From Deltaproteobacteria bacterium (GTDB lineage: Bacteria; Desulfobacterota; Binatia; HRBIN30; CADEER01): DNA of 64,000 nucleotides. Position 1 is the first letter of the stretch. Each line of letters opens with the position of its first letter. The stretch is taken from positions 1 to 64,000 of the forward strand of contig JAJCZJ010000020.1 of the NCBI GenBank assembly GCA_029262455.1. Reading direction: 5' to 3'. The notes under the pieces were generated by a model. It worked only from the letters and a program-made list of their open reading frames with translations, had not been told where the DNA came from and did no database searches. Below are positions 44,825 to 53,936 of the stretch, in pieces. Made by a program: the position numbers and the translations under genes.

Positions 44825-46032
44825 GTTGGGCGCCCGATACCGTCTCGGGGGTCGTCGACCTGGCGACGACCGAGCTCGAGCGCGGCGGAGAGCTTTTGGT
44901 CAAAAAGGCACTTGCCGGCCTCGCGCACGGCGCGTGTCTCGAGGTACGTGGAGAGTCGCCGCACCTGCGCACGCATCTGCGCGCCTGGTGTCGCGGTCAC
45001 GGTCACGAGCTGCTTCCTTCCACCGACCGCAATCTGATCGTCCGGGGCCACGACGACGGAGCGCGCTGGAGCAACGCGACCAGGGCGGGCGCAGCTCGCG
45101 CTTCGGAAGCCAACGCGGTCCGCGACGCACCACCTCCCTCCTGGGGATTGGCTGCCCGCGGCGCTCTGGTCGAAGCCGGCACACGAGAGTTCCATTTCCA
45201 CCTCGGTCGCAAAGACGAGCTATGGGCCGACGACGTCGGGGACCTCTACCGCCAGGCGTTGGCGTCGCAGTGGGATCCGGAGCGGGCGATTCCGTGGAGC
45301 GCTGTCCTCGAACATCCCGCCGAGGTCGAGGACGCGCTGGTGCAGATCCTGACCTATTTGATCGAGAACGAAACCGCCGCGCTGGTCGTGCCGGCTCGCT
45401 TCGCCTCGCAGGTCCACCCTCATTTTCGCGAGACCATGCAGCTGTTGGCCGTTCAGGCCGCCGACGAGGCACGCCACGTCGAGGTGTTTACGCGGAGAGC
45501 GCTCCTGTGTCGTGCCGAGCTGGGTACGTCGTCGGCCGGCGGCCAGGCTTCGCTGCAAACTCTGGTCGAAGAGGCCGACTTTGAGATGGCGTCTTTCCTG
45601 TTGAGCGTTCTCGGCGAAGGCACGTTCGTCAATCTGCTCACCTTCCTTCGCCGCCACGCGCCCGACGACTGCAGCGCCGAGATATTTCGCCTGACTTCGC
45701 AGGACGAGGCGCGGCACGTCGCGTTCGCGATGGCGCATCTGATGCGCCACGCGCGAAAGAACCCTCAGCTGCGCGAGCGGTTCGCCAATGCCGTCGAGCA
45801 GCGCCACGACGCCCTGCGCGACACAGCCGGTCTCAACCAGGAGGTCTTCGACTCTCTCGTGCTGCTCGCCGCCGGCGGCTGGTCGCGACCGCAGATCGAG
45901 CGCGGCCATGATGCCGTCGTCGAACTGACCCGCGAGATGGACATCGGCCGCAGGAAACGCCTGCAGAAGCTGGGCTTCGACGCATCAGCCGCGGCAGAAC
46001 TCTCCGCGCTTCACACCCGCAACTTCATGTAG
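44815..46032 (+). CDS. TusA-like domain fused to ferritin-like diiron protein
   Basis: A 405-residue fusion. Residues about 10-75 resemble the SirA/TusA alpha/beta sandwich (VDLATTELERGGELLVKKAL, ACLEVRGESPHLRTHLRAWC), but the usual N-terminal CPxP Cys is missing. Residues about 150-400 are a four-helix ferritin-like domain with probable metal ligands in LIENETAALVV, DEARHVEVF, EADFEMASFLLSVLGE and a second DEARHVAF. Two ExxH motifs plus extra Glu residues indicate a diiron centre able to activate O2 (AurF- or ferritin-like). Translation is coupled to the gene before it. Substrate and product are unknown. Confidence 0.75.
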   Translation: MPLSWAPDTVSGVVDLATTELERGGELLVKKALAGLAHGACLEVRGESPHLRTHLRAWCRGHGHELLPSTDRNLIVRGHDDGARWSNATRAGAARASEANAVRDAPPPSWGLAARGALVEAGTREFHFHLGRKDELWADDVGDLYRQALASQWDPERAIPWSAVLEHPAEVEDALVQILTYLIENETAALVVPARFASQVHPHFRETMQLLAVQAADEARHVEVFTRRALLCRAELGTSSAGGQASLQTLVEEADFEMASFLLSVLGEGTFVNLLTFLRRHAPDDCSAEIFRLTSQDEARHVAFAMAHLMRHARKNPQLRERFANAVEQRHDALRDTAGLNQEVFDSLVLLAAGGWSRPQIERGHDAVVELTREMDIGRRKRLQKLGFDASAAAELSALHTRNFM

Positions 46033-46185
46033 CCCGTCGCGGGAACTAGGAGTTTTGGGACAAGAACCCGCCCGCGAGAATGAGAGAATTTGGATGACAC
46101 TCACCCGCGAGTCGCGGCGACTCCGATACCAACTACCTGGTTTCGTTGAAGTTGGGAGCGGGTGTCCCCCTTCTTCCTGAGTGGA

Positions 46186-46297
46186 TGTCCCGCCTCTTCA
46201 ACTGCGCGCAACATCAACGCGCGATCACCCCCAGCACCCTCCAGCAGCACGCGATTCTCTTGTGGTGTCTCGCTGTGGGTGTCTCGCGTGTCCAGCT
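46186..46297. repeat. Dispersed intergenic repeat, family A (copy)
   Basis: GAGTGGATGTCCCGCCTCTT, then CCCCCAGCACCCTCCAGCAG, an ACGCGATTCTCTTG stretch and GGGTGTCTCGCGTGTCC. The copy ends at the stop of the beta-helix gene. Confidence 0.65.
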
Positions 46298-47919
46298 TAC
46301 AGATCCGGTGCTTCGAAAGGTCGCGGAGCGTTCTTCGCACGATACGAGCGCTGCTGCTTGAAACTCATGCTGCCTCCGAAACTGGCGCAATGGACCCGAC
46401 TACCGACCGAAACAAACGCGTGCACCGGGTTCGGATCCAAGTCCAAGCCCAAGCTGAGGCCATCGCCCTTTACCTTCAAAGACTTGCCCGGTCGAAGCTG
46501 TACGGATCGAATCGTACCGGCCTTGTCTTTGTATCGATAACCACGGTTCGCTCCCGGTTTGCCGATGTAGTCCCAGTGCTCCGCCGGCAGATCGATGACC
46601 AAATCGAAGTCGCCCGTTTCCGACGCGACCCGCACCGTGCCGCCGTGAATCACCGGGTCGTCGCCGCTGAAGTTCCCCCAGCCGACCCGAATGCGAGGGT
46701 CCTTCGACTTGAGGATGAGCTTGGCCGTCCCTGATCCACCGCGACGCAAAGTCAACTGTCGTCCCGTGAGCAGCTCCGACTCACAAAGCGATGAGCAACC
46801 ATCTCCATCGGCGGTGTTGCCGTCATCACACTGCTCGTCCGAATCCACGATCCCATCATAGTTGCAGGCAATTTTTTCGAAGGCACCAATATCACAGCTC
46901 GCCCCCAGCGGACGCGGCAGACCCCTCTGGTCGAACGGCTCGCAACTGGTGTTGCCGGTGTCGATTGCTGGGCTACCGGGGAGTAGAGCCATCGTATGAG
47001 TCGGCCCACCATTGTCCTGAAGCGGGCCGAGCACCGGCGAGATTCCGACGAGGTCGGTCGCGGCAAAACCGGTCGATAGCTCGCAAACATCCGCGTCGAA
47101 GAGATTGTTCCCCAGAGACTTGATCGACGAATTGGAGCCGTAACTACACTCCCCGTCGTTGCCCCAAAGGATCGAGTTCTCGATCGTTATCCGCCCGCCT
47201 TCCGACGCCCGCAAGGCGGCCCGACCGGCGTTACCGGTGATGGTCACGTCGACGAGCTCGATCAATCCCTTCGCCGACATCGTGCCGCCGGTATTGCCGG
47301 AGCGGTTGTCAAAGAAGGTCGTCCCTGAAACCCTCGTCGGGCCATGCACGTGAAGCGCGCCACCCGTGTTGCCCGATCGATTCCCAACCAAAAGCGAATT
47401 GACGATTGTGACGGCACTATCGGAATGCACGCCACCGCCAACATTGCCGGCCACATTGTTGCGGATTTCGGAGTTCACGATGGTCAGATGTCCGCTCGAA
47501 GTGGTGACTCCACCTCCAACATTGACGGCCCGGCCATTCTGCACCACCACCCCCACCAAAGTCAGATCGGCGGTCGTCGTTCGAAACGGTTGCACGGAAT
47601 TGCCGCCGTCGAAGATCGTCGCGGCACTCGTGGTACCACCGACGCCGACAATCGTGAGGTCGTCCGTGACATACAGACTGCCACCCCAAGTTCCGGCGGG
47701 CATTTGAATCGTATCGGACCCAGCAAGGGCGCTCGCTTCCGAGGTAGCGGCCTCGTACGTGCACGTACCTACGCTGTTCTCGCAGACCCCGTCGCCCGGG
47801 GAAATGTCCCCACCCGGACCGACATCGTCCACGACAAACGTCGCCGCCTCGGCAGACAAAGCCGCCAAGAAAATCCCAACAACGAAGAGACCGACCCCTC
47901 GATTGGCTGACATTCGCAT
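46297..47919 (-). CDS. Secreted parallel beta-helix protein with MYXO-type Cys repeat and shared C-terminal module
   Basis: A 540-residue exported protein (signal peptide GLFVVGIFLAALSAEA). A CSLREA-like start (FVVDDVGPGGDISPGDGVCE) leads into a right-handed beta-helix with turns such as VTIVNSLLVGNRSGNTGGAL, closing with the usual DNGGPTHTMALLPGSPAID and GLPRPLGASCDIGAFE. One Myxococcus-type Cys-rich repeat (GIVDSDEQCDDGNTADGDGC) precedes a diverged copy of the shared C-terminal module (IGKPGANRGYRYKDK). ATG 47919 has GGAGG 4 nt upstream. Likely a surface or extracellular polysaccharide-interacting protein; no catalytic residues are obvious. Confidence 0.85.
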   Translation of the reverse strand: MRMSANRGVGLFVVGIFLAALSAEAATFVVDDVGPGGDISPGDGVCENSVGTCTYEAATSEASALAGSDTIQMPAGTWGGSLYVTDDLTIVGVGGTTSAATIFDGGNSVQPFRTTTADLTLVGVVVQNGRAVNVGGGVTTSSGHLTIVNSEIRNNVAGNVGGGVHSDSAVTIVNSLLVGNRSGNTGGALHVHGPTRVSGTTFFDNRSGNTGGTMSAKGLIELVDVTITGNAGRAALRASEGGRITIENSILWGNDGECSYGSNSSIKSLGNNLFDADVCELSTGFAATDLVGISPVLGPLQDNGGPTHTMALLPGSPAIDTGNTSCEPFDQRGLPRPLGASCDIGAFEKIACNYDGIVDSDEQCDDGNTADGDGCSSLCESELLTGRQLTLRRGGSGTAKLILKSKDPRIRVGWGNFSGDDPVIHGGTVRVASETGDFDLVIDLPAEHWDYIGKPGANRGYRYKDKAGTIRSVQLRPGKSLKVKGDGLSLGLDLDPNPVHAFVSVGSRVHCASFGGSMSFKQQRSYRAKNAPRPFEAPDL

Positions 47920-48000
47920 AGATCCTCCGGCCCAAGATAACTCTGCGAGCCACCGTGCTCCCATTGCCCAGATCTGTCAAGACTATTTGCTGCAACACTT

Positions 48001-48045
48001 TGCCCTTCCCCAAGTTCCTCCAATTCCTCTAGTTCCTTGCCCCGT
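48001..48045. repeat. Short tandem of TTCCTCNAAG-like units
   Basis: CCCAAGTTCCTCCAATTCCT followed by CTAGTTCCTTGCCCCG, a run of 9-bp imperfect units upstream of the beta-helix gene. Confidence 0.5.
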
Positions 48046-48207
48046 GGACACCCTGGGACTCCGGCACAACGGGACGTGGAGCCCGTGGAGCTCGTGAAGA
48101 AAATCCGTGGCGCCTGTCCTGTTTCGAAAATGATCCACGGCCAACCATTCGGGTCGGCATAACGCCGCAAATTAGCGGCGGTCTAGCCTTCCGCTGAATT
48201 TGTCTTG

Positions 48208-48603
48208 TTATATGTTTTCTTCAACTTTGACGGTGGAGGGGGATTTGACTACGCCAACACCAAACAGAATCAATAATATTCCGGTAATTAGCGAGACGTA
48301 AGAACCAATCGCCAATACCTCGAATAAATCTCCACCCAGTTTGCTATACACTCTAACCGCAATAAGAGCCGGCAACAATCCCGCAACTATGCTCGCAACT
48401 CTAGTATTTGCGCCATAGAAAGCCAGTGCAACTATGCCAACAGCCGCTGCGGGAATCGACCAGACGAATTTAGCTTGTCCTCCCAATTGGACTCCAATAT
48501 CATAACCTGAGCCAGTGAAGAAAAAGATCTTCGCCCATGGCAAAAAGAATGCAACTAACAATGCGATTGCTAAGATCACCTCAATTCTTTGCAACACTTT
48601 CAT
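48208..48603 (-). CDS. Small four-helix membrane protein, lower GC
   Basis: A 131-residue inner-membrane protein with four hydrophobic helices (VILAIALLVAFFLPWAKIFF, FVWSIPAAAVGIVALAFYGA, VASIVAGLLPALIAV, VSLITGILLILFGVGVV). I recognise no family. The codon use is clearly more AT-rich than the neighbours, with many AAT, ATT and AGA codons, which suggests acquisition by transfer. AAGGGGG lies about 6 nt before the ATG. Confidence 0.75.
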   Translation of the reverse strand: MKVLQRIEVILAIALLVAFFLPWAKIFFFTGSGYDIGVQLGGQAKFVWSIPAAAVGIVALAFYGANTRVASIVAGLLPALIAVRVYSKLGGDLFEVLAIGSYVSLITGILLILFGVGVVKSPSTVKVEENI

Positions 48604-49133
48604 CGTTTTCCCCCTTGTTTAGAACTTTGACCCATAACTAGGAATTACATGGCTGCCAGATAAAGAACGGTGCGGATCAAGCTTTGCTCGATCCTATACG
48701 TCGATTAGCGACTCGCGCGCAACAGCGAAACCGCTCCAAACCGTCGTGAACTTGGGCGAGCTTCCGGCAGGCTCGGGGGATGAACAAATTCGGCTCCGAT
48801 CTACCACGGATTTCGATTCCCTACTCCGATTGTCAGTCATGCAGTCCGGCTATACTATCGGTTCTCGCAGAGCTTCCGCGATGCGGAAGCTCTGCTGGCC
48901 CAGCGTGGGTGGTGGTTTCCGAACGAAACGATTCGCCCATGGCGTGCGAACCTTCGGCCAGGAGTACGCCGCGAAGCTGAAGCGACGGCAAGGCCACCTC
49001 GAACTCCACCCACACGTGTGGATGCATTTGCCATCCAGAGCAATTCAGCCTAGCTTCAGTCGATCGAATTGTGGGCTTGTCCGGTCTGATGCCAGTGAGT
49101 CGGGTACGGGAGACGCCGCTTAAGGAGATGCAA
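48604..49133. other. Intergenic region with a perfect hairpin
   Basis: About 530 bp without a recognised gene. It contains the 13-bp perfect inverted repeat at 48867-48895 and, at its right end, the leader of the secreted protein that starts at 49134. Confidence 0.5.
48867..48895. repeat. 13-bp perfect inverted repeat with 3-nt loop
   Basis: GCAGAGCTTCCGC and GCGGAAGCTCTGC flank the loop GAT. This is a very stable hairpin with no following T-run, more like a REP-type palindrome or protein-binding site than a terminator. Confidence 0.75.
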
Positions 49134-50888
49134 ATGCTCGCTAGACGAATTTACTCCGTCGCGGTGTTGGTGTTGGCCACTTGGGCTTTTGGCACGAGCG
49201 CGGCGCGCGCCGAATTTCAGGTCAATAGCTACACCACCGGCCCGCAGAGCGAAGCGGTCGTCGGAATGGACGCCGCCGGCAACGCGGTGGCCTTGTGGCG
49301 TAGCGGTAGCGACGGTGTCGTGGGGCAGCGATTCGATAGTCTCGGCACACACGTCGGATCGGAGTTCCCGGTAAGCTCCGGATCGCATCCAGCGATTGCG
49401 GTTGTCCCGGATGGGAGCTTCATCGCTGCCTGGCACGAACACGATCTGGCTACCGATCTGGACATCTACGTCGAGCTGTACGACTCCTTGGGAGTGCCGG
49501 CGGGAACCTCGATCCGGGTCAACAGTCGCATGGCCAACGGCCAAACTCATCCGCTGATCGGTGCTGCCGACGACGGTAGCTTCGTCGTGGCGTGGACTTC
49601 TTTCGATCCACAGTTGGATATTATCGACGTCTTTGCCCGGCGCTTCGACAGTACCGGTTCTCCGCTCGGTGTCGACGTCCAAGTCAACACGTACACCACG
49701 GAGGCCCAGGGCAACCCGACTGCCCTCGACGTGGCTCCGGACGGTTCCTTTGTCGTGGCATGGCACAGCCGGTACCAGTTGGACGGTCTCATCAACCAGG
49801 ACAGCGGCGACGTATTTGCCCAGCGCTTTGACTCCAGTGGTGCGACTGTCGGCAGCGAATTCCTGGTCAATACGAGCACGCCCGGTGCCCAGGGCAAGGG
49901 CGGGATTGACGTTGCGGTCAACGACGACGGCAGCTTCGTCATCGTTTGGAACGGCAATAACTACCTCGAGGCGTACTTGCCGGGCGGTGACATATACGGA
50001 CAGCGCTACACCAGCAGCGGGGCTGCATTGGGCGGCGAGTTTCAGGTCAACACGACGGCGCAAGGTGTCGCGATCTCACCGACGATCGCCAACGATGCCG
50101 CCGGCAACTTCCTGGTTATGTATCGTGCCGACGATCGCGATCGCGGCGGGGTGTTCGCGCGCTACTTCGAGTCGAACGGGGTTGCGATGGGCCCGGACTT
50201 TCGTGTCAATCAGGAAGAAGGTGGGCATCAGGACGAGCCTGAGGCAAGCACCGACCCAGATGGCAACTTCTTCGTTACCTGGATGAGCGAATGCCGATCG
50301 GGCAATTTCAACAAGCACTGCGACGTCGATCAAGACGGCGACGATGTCGGCGTTTTCGCGGCGAGGTTCGGCTCGGCTCCGCCGGTATGCCCCGAGACGC
50401 CTTTCGCCGGTTGTGAAGCGGCAACGAAGAGCAAGATCGGCATTAAGGCGGGCAAGTTCGACTGGTACTGGAAGGCGGATTCTCTCTCCCAGGGTTTCGG
50501 CGAGCCGGCCGCTGGGCTGACTCACTATGTTCTGTGTCTCTACGAGAACGAGGTCGGCGGCCAGCAGATGCACTTGCAGGCGGCCCTACCGGCGGGTGGA
50601 GAGAACTGGTCCGGTACGAGTTCCAAGGGCAACTTCCGCTATCGGGACTCGCAAGGGCTGCCCGCCGGGCTTACCAAGGTGAAGCTGAAGGGCCGTGTCG
50701 GCCGCAAAGCGAGGATCAAGGTCCAGGGCAAAGGTGGGGCGCTGCCAGTCGTGTCGCTGCCGATCGGCGCGTTTACTACGGTGACCACCCAGCTCTTCAG
50801 TGCCAACGGCGACTGCTGGGAGTCCGAGCACCAGGCACCGGCCAACGTAAACTCATCGAAACGCTTCAAGGCTCTGTTCAAGCAGTAG
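49134..50888 (+). CDS. Secreted repeat protein (VNTYT / DGSFVVAW type) with shared C-terminal module
   Basis: A 584-residue exported protein (signal peptide VAVLVLATWAFGTSAARA). Residues about 25-420 are seven repeats in which VNxYTT leads to a DGSFVVAWHS-type strand and a VFAQRFDSSG strand, likely a beta-propeller. The last 150 residues are the shared module: CEAATKSKIGIKAG, YVLCLYENE, LPAGGENW, FRYRD, CWESEH. ATG 49134 was chosen for AAGGAG 6 nt upstream. The deletion remnant at 28569-29032 begins with the same signal-plus-repeat layout but ends in a CTERM tail, so this repeat family can carry either C-terminus. Confidence 0.85.
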   Translation: MLARRIYSVAVLVLATWAFGTSAARAEFQVNSYTTGPQSEAVVGMDAAGNAVALWRSGSDGVVGQRFDSLGTHVGSEFPVSSGSHPAIAVVPDGSFIAAWHEHDLATDLDIYVELYDSLGVPAGTSIRVNSRMANGQTHPLIGAADDGSFVVAWTSFDPQLDIIDVFARRFDSTGSPLGVDVQVNTYTTEAQGNPTALDVAPDGSFVVAWHSRYQLDGLINQDSGDVFAQRFDSSGATVGSEFLVNTSTPGAQGKGGIDVAVNDDGSFVIVWNGNNYLEAYLPGGDIYGQRYTSSGAALGGEFQVNTTAQGVAISPTIANDAAGNFLVMYRADDRDRGGVFARYFESNGVAMGPDFRVNQEEGGHQDEPEASTDPDGNFFVTWMSECRSGNFNKHCDVDQDGDDVGVFAARFGSAPPVCPETPFAGCEAATKSKIGIKAGKFDWYWKADSLSQGFGEPAAGLTHYVLCLYENEVGGQQMHLQAALPAGGENWSGTSSKGNFRYRDSQGLPAGLTKVKLKGRVGRKARIKVQGKGGALPVVSLPIGAFTTVTTQLFSANGDCWESEHQAPANVNSSKRFKALFKQ

Positions 50889-51059
50889 ATTCGATCCCCA
50901 CGGTTCCCGGTAGGCGGGGCTATTGCGAGGGCAGGGCTCGTCACCCTAGATTGGGCTCCAGCCCGTGTCACAAGCGTAAGCACCAATTCTTCGTGTGGCG
51001 GACCCGGAATTCTCAGGTTTCCACCGTCGGGGCAATTGCGATGTCGTTGGCAGGTGATA

Positions 51060-51704
51060 GTGTGTCCGGTTGTGCCAGAGACCGAGAGAACTCGCCCGAC
51101 CGGAGCCGAGCTGATCGCCTGTCACGAATGCGACCTGTTGCAGTATTCGATCGCGTTGCCGGACGACACCGTTGCGAAGTGTCCGCGCTGTGAAGGAGTG
51201 TTGTACCGTCACCGACGTAACAGCACCGACCGCACCTTGGCACTGGCGATCGCCGGACTGCTGCTATTCGTAGTCGCCAACTCCTACCCCTTTCTCGCCT
51301 TTCGGATGCAGGGCAAGATGGTCCAGACGACCTTGGCGAGCGGCGTGCTCGATCTCCACGATCAGGGGATGACGGCGCTCGCGATATTGGTGCTGGTCAC
51401 CAGCATCCTCGCGCCGTTTGCCGAGCTGGTGGGACTGTTGTGGGTGCTGGCGCCGCTGCGGATGCGGCGACGCGCCTGGGGCGCGATCAGCGTCTTTCGT
51501 TTTCTGCGCCGCATCCAGGTCTGGAGCATGATGGAAGTGTTCATGCTCGGCGTGCTGGTCTCGCTGGTCAAGCTCGCCGACATGGCGGAAATCGTACCCG
51601 GTCTCGCTCTTTGGTCGTTCGCGCTTCTCATCGTCGTGCTCGCCGCCGCCTCGGCATCCATGGATGCCCGCGACATCTGGCGCCGACTCGAGACGCCCCG
51701 GTGA
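51060..51704 (+). CDS. pqiA: PqiA/LetA-family membrane protein, first half
   Basis: About 214 residues. An N-terminal zinc ribbon (CHECDLLQYSIALPDD, then CPRCEGVLYR) is followed by four hydrophobic helices (LALAIAGLLLFVVANSYPFL and ALAILVLVTSILAPFAELVG are the first two). This is one of the two repeated halves of PqiA, which partners the MCE protein PqiB in moving lipids between membranes. Here the halves are separate genes, coupled by a GTGA overlap. The start is unsure: GTG 51060 is one of several in-frame GTG/TTG codons without a strong ribosome site. Confidence 0.8.
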   Translation: MCPVVPETERTRPTGAELIACHECDLLQYSIALPDDTVAKCPRCEGVLYRHRRNSTDRTLALAIAGLLLFVVANSYPFLAFRMQGKMVQTTLASGVLDLHDQGMTALAILVLVTSILAPFAELVGLLWVLAPLRMRRRAWGAISVFRFLRRIQVWSMMEVFMLGVLVSLVKLADMAEIVPGLALWSFALLIVVLAAASASMDARDIWRRLETPR

Positions 51705-52333
51705 CCACAGTCGGAATCAGTGCCGCCCGCGCCGCGCTCGCCAGTTGCCACGATTGCCATCTCGTCGTCCGCGCCCCGGCGCACCATGTCGCGGCGACTT
51801 GTCCGCGCTGCGGGGCCGCGATCCACGGACGCAAACCCAACAGCCTGGTGCGTACGTGGGCGCTCCTGATTACCGCGATCATTCTCTATGTTCCCGCCAA
51901 CCTGATGCCGATCATGACGGTCACGTCGCTCGGCAACACCCAGTCGGACACCATCATCAGCGGCGTGATCCACCTCCTGCACCACGGGATGTGGCCGCTG
52001 GCGTTGCTGGTCTTCTTCGCCAGCGTCGTCGTACCGATGCTCAAGCTGATCGCGCTGGTCTTCCTACTCGTCTCCGTGCAAGGCCGCTGGCAATGGCGGC
52101 CAGTCGACCGCACCCGGCTGTACAGGATCACCGAGTTGGTGGGCCGGTGGTCGATGGTCGACATCTATGTCGTGACCATTCTGGTCGCCCTGGTGAAACT
52201 GGGCGAGCTGGCAACCATCGAGGCACGGGCCGGCGCTGTATTCTTCGGCGCGGTCGTCGTCGTCACGATTGTCGCCGCCGAAAGCTTTGATCCTCGTCTC
52301 ATCTGGGACGAAGTGGGGGAATCTCGTGAGTGA
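51701..52333 (+). CDS. pqiA: PqiA/LetA-family membrane protein, second half
   Basis: A 210-residue protein with its own zinc ribbon (CHDCHLVVRAPAHHVAATCP-RCG) and four helices, starting with WALLITAIILYVPANLMPIM, whose PANLMPI is the PqiA signature, and ending with a SMVDIYVVTILVALVKLG helix. GTG 51701 overlaps the previous stop by 4 nt, and its stop overlaps the MCE gene by 8 nt, so all are translated together. It should sit in the inner membrane beside PqiB. Confidence 0.85.
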   Translation: MTTVGISAARAALASCHDCHLVVRAPAHHVAATCPRCGAAIHGRKPNSLVRTWALLITAIILYVPANLMPIMTVTSLGNTQSDTIISGVIHLLHHGMWPLALLVFFASVVVPMLKLIALVFLLVSVQGRWQWRPVDRTRLYRITELVGRWSMVDIYVVTILVALVKLGELATIEARAGAVFFGAVVVVTIVAAESFDPRLIWDEVGESRE

Positions 52334-53936
52334 ACAACCGGTCGCGTCCGAACGCGAGCACAATATTCCAGAGGCGGTCGTCCAAAAGCCAGGACGCATC
52401 TCGGTCGTCTGGATCATCCCGTTGGTCGCTGCGGCGATCGGCGGGTGGCTGAGCTACAAGGCGTTCTCGGAACGCGGCCCGGCGATCACCATCGCCTTAA
52501 AGACCGCCGAAGGGTTGGAGGCCGGCAAGACCAAGGTCCGCTACAAGGATCTTGAGATGGGTCTGGTCGAGAGCATCGAGCTCACTGACGACCTCGGCGG
52601 CGTCGTCGTCACCGTCCGGATGGTGCAGGGGAGCCAACGGTTCCTCAAGTCGAAAACGCGGTTCTGGGTGGTCCGCGCCCAGATCTCGGCCGGTCAGGTT
52701 TCCGGTCTCGGCACCCTCTTTTCGGGTGCCTACATCGGCATGGACCCAGTCGTGGAAGGTAAGTCAGGGCGCCAGTACATCGGTCTCGAACGCCCGCCGA
52801 TCATCACCGCCCGCGACCCGGGACGCCATTTCATCCTGCACAGCGGGAAGCTAGGCTCGCTCGATATCGGCACACCCGTCTCGTTCCGCCAGATGCCGGT
52901 CGGTCAAGTCGTCGCGCGCGATCTCGATCCGAGCGGCGAGTTTTTTACCATCACGGTATTCGTCAATGCCCCACACGACGCGCGGGTGACGAAGAATACG
53001 CGCTTTTGGAACACCAGCGGGATCGACGTCGTCATCGACGCGGAAGGCGTGCGCGTCAACACGGAATCCCTGGTCTCCGTGCTACTGGGCGGAATCGCCT
53101 TCGAGACCTCCGGCCTCATGCCCGGCGAAGCCTGGGAGGAGGGCTACGAATTCGATCTCTACCCGGACAAACGGTCGACCACTGCGAGCATCTACAACAT
53201 CAAGCAGCGCTACCTGATGTACTTCCACGAATCCGTGCGAGGTCTGGCATCCGGCTCGCCGGTCGAGTTTCGCGGCATCAAGATCGGACAGGTCATCGAC
53301 GTCAGCCTCGAGTTCGATCCGCAAGCCGTCGACTTCCGCATTCCGATCGTGGTCGAGGTAGAGCCCGAGCGCATCACCATCATCGGAGGCGACCCGACCG
53401 ACATCGTCGACCGGCTGCCGAGTCTGGTCGACCGCGGCTTGCGGGCACGGATGAAGACTGCCAGTTTTCTCACCGGACAACTCGCCGTCGACCTCGACAT
53501 CTACCCGGATGTGGTACCGGTCCCGGTGTACTTCGACGGGGACTACCCCGAGCTGCCGACCCTTCCGACACCACTCGGGGAGATCACCAACAGCCTGATG
53601 CGCCTGGTCGGTCGCCTGGAAGAAGTTCCGATCGAGGACATGGGTCGGGAGATCACGCAATCGCTGGTGGCGTTGCGTAAGACGCTCGAACGGGCGGAAT
53701 TGTTGACCGAGCAGCTCTCGACCGAGCTGACACCTTCGGTGGTGGCCGCGGCCCGCGAGGCGGAGCAGACACTGGCGTCCGCAGGCCGGCTGGTCGGGGA
53801 CGATTCGGTCGTAAATCGCGAGCTCAAGCAGTTGTTGGTCGAGATGGTCGCGGCGGCCCGGTCGGTGCGTCTGATGGCCGACCAGATCGAGCAACACCCG
53901 GAGTCGTTGCTCCGCGGCAAGGAGGAAGAACAATGA
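52326..53936 (+). CDS. pqiB: PqiB-type three-MCE-domain protein
   Basis: A 536-residue protein anchored by one N-terminal helix (VVWIIPLVAAAIGGWLSYKA). Three MCE/MlaD domains follow: GLEAGKTKVRYKDLEMGLVE (about 55), SLDIGTPVSFRQMPVGQVVA (about 180) and GLASGSPVEFRGIKIGQVID (about 310), each with the canonical GxxVxFRGxxVGxV strand pair. The last 100 residues are a long coiled coil. Three domains match E. coli PqiB, whose hexamer forms a channel across the periplasm for lipids. It starts at GTG 52326 with GGGGGA upstream. Confidence 0.92.
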   Translation: MSEQPVASEREHNIPEAVVQKPGRISVVWIIPLVAAAIGGWLSYKAFSERGPAITIALKTAEGLEAGKTKVRYKDLEMGLVESIELTDDLGGVVVTVRMVQGSQRFLKSKTRFWVVRAQISAGQVSGLGTLFSGAYIGMDPVVEGKSGRQYIGLERPPIITARDPGRHFILHSGKLGSLDIGTPVSFRQMPVGQVVARDLDPSGEFFTITVFVNAPHDARVTKNTRFWNTSGIDVVIDAEGVRVNTESLVSVLLGGIAFETSGLMPGEAWEEGYEFDLYPDKRSTTASIYNIKQRYLMYFHESVRGLASGSPVEFRGIKIGQVIDVSLEFDPQAVDFRIPIVVEVEPERITIIGGDPTDIVDRLPSLVDRGLRARMKTASFLTGQLAVDLDIYPDVVPVPVYFDGDYPELPTLPTPLGEITNSLMRLVGRLEEVPIEDMGREITQSLVALRKTLERAELLTEQLSTELTPSVVAAAREAEQTLASAGRLVGDDSVVNRELKQLLVEMVAAARSVRLMADQIEQHPESLLRGKEEEQ

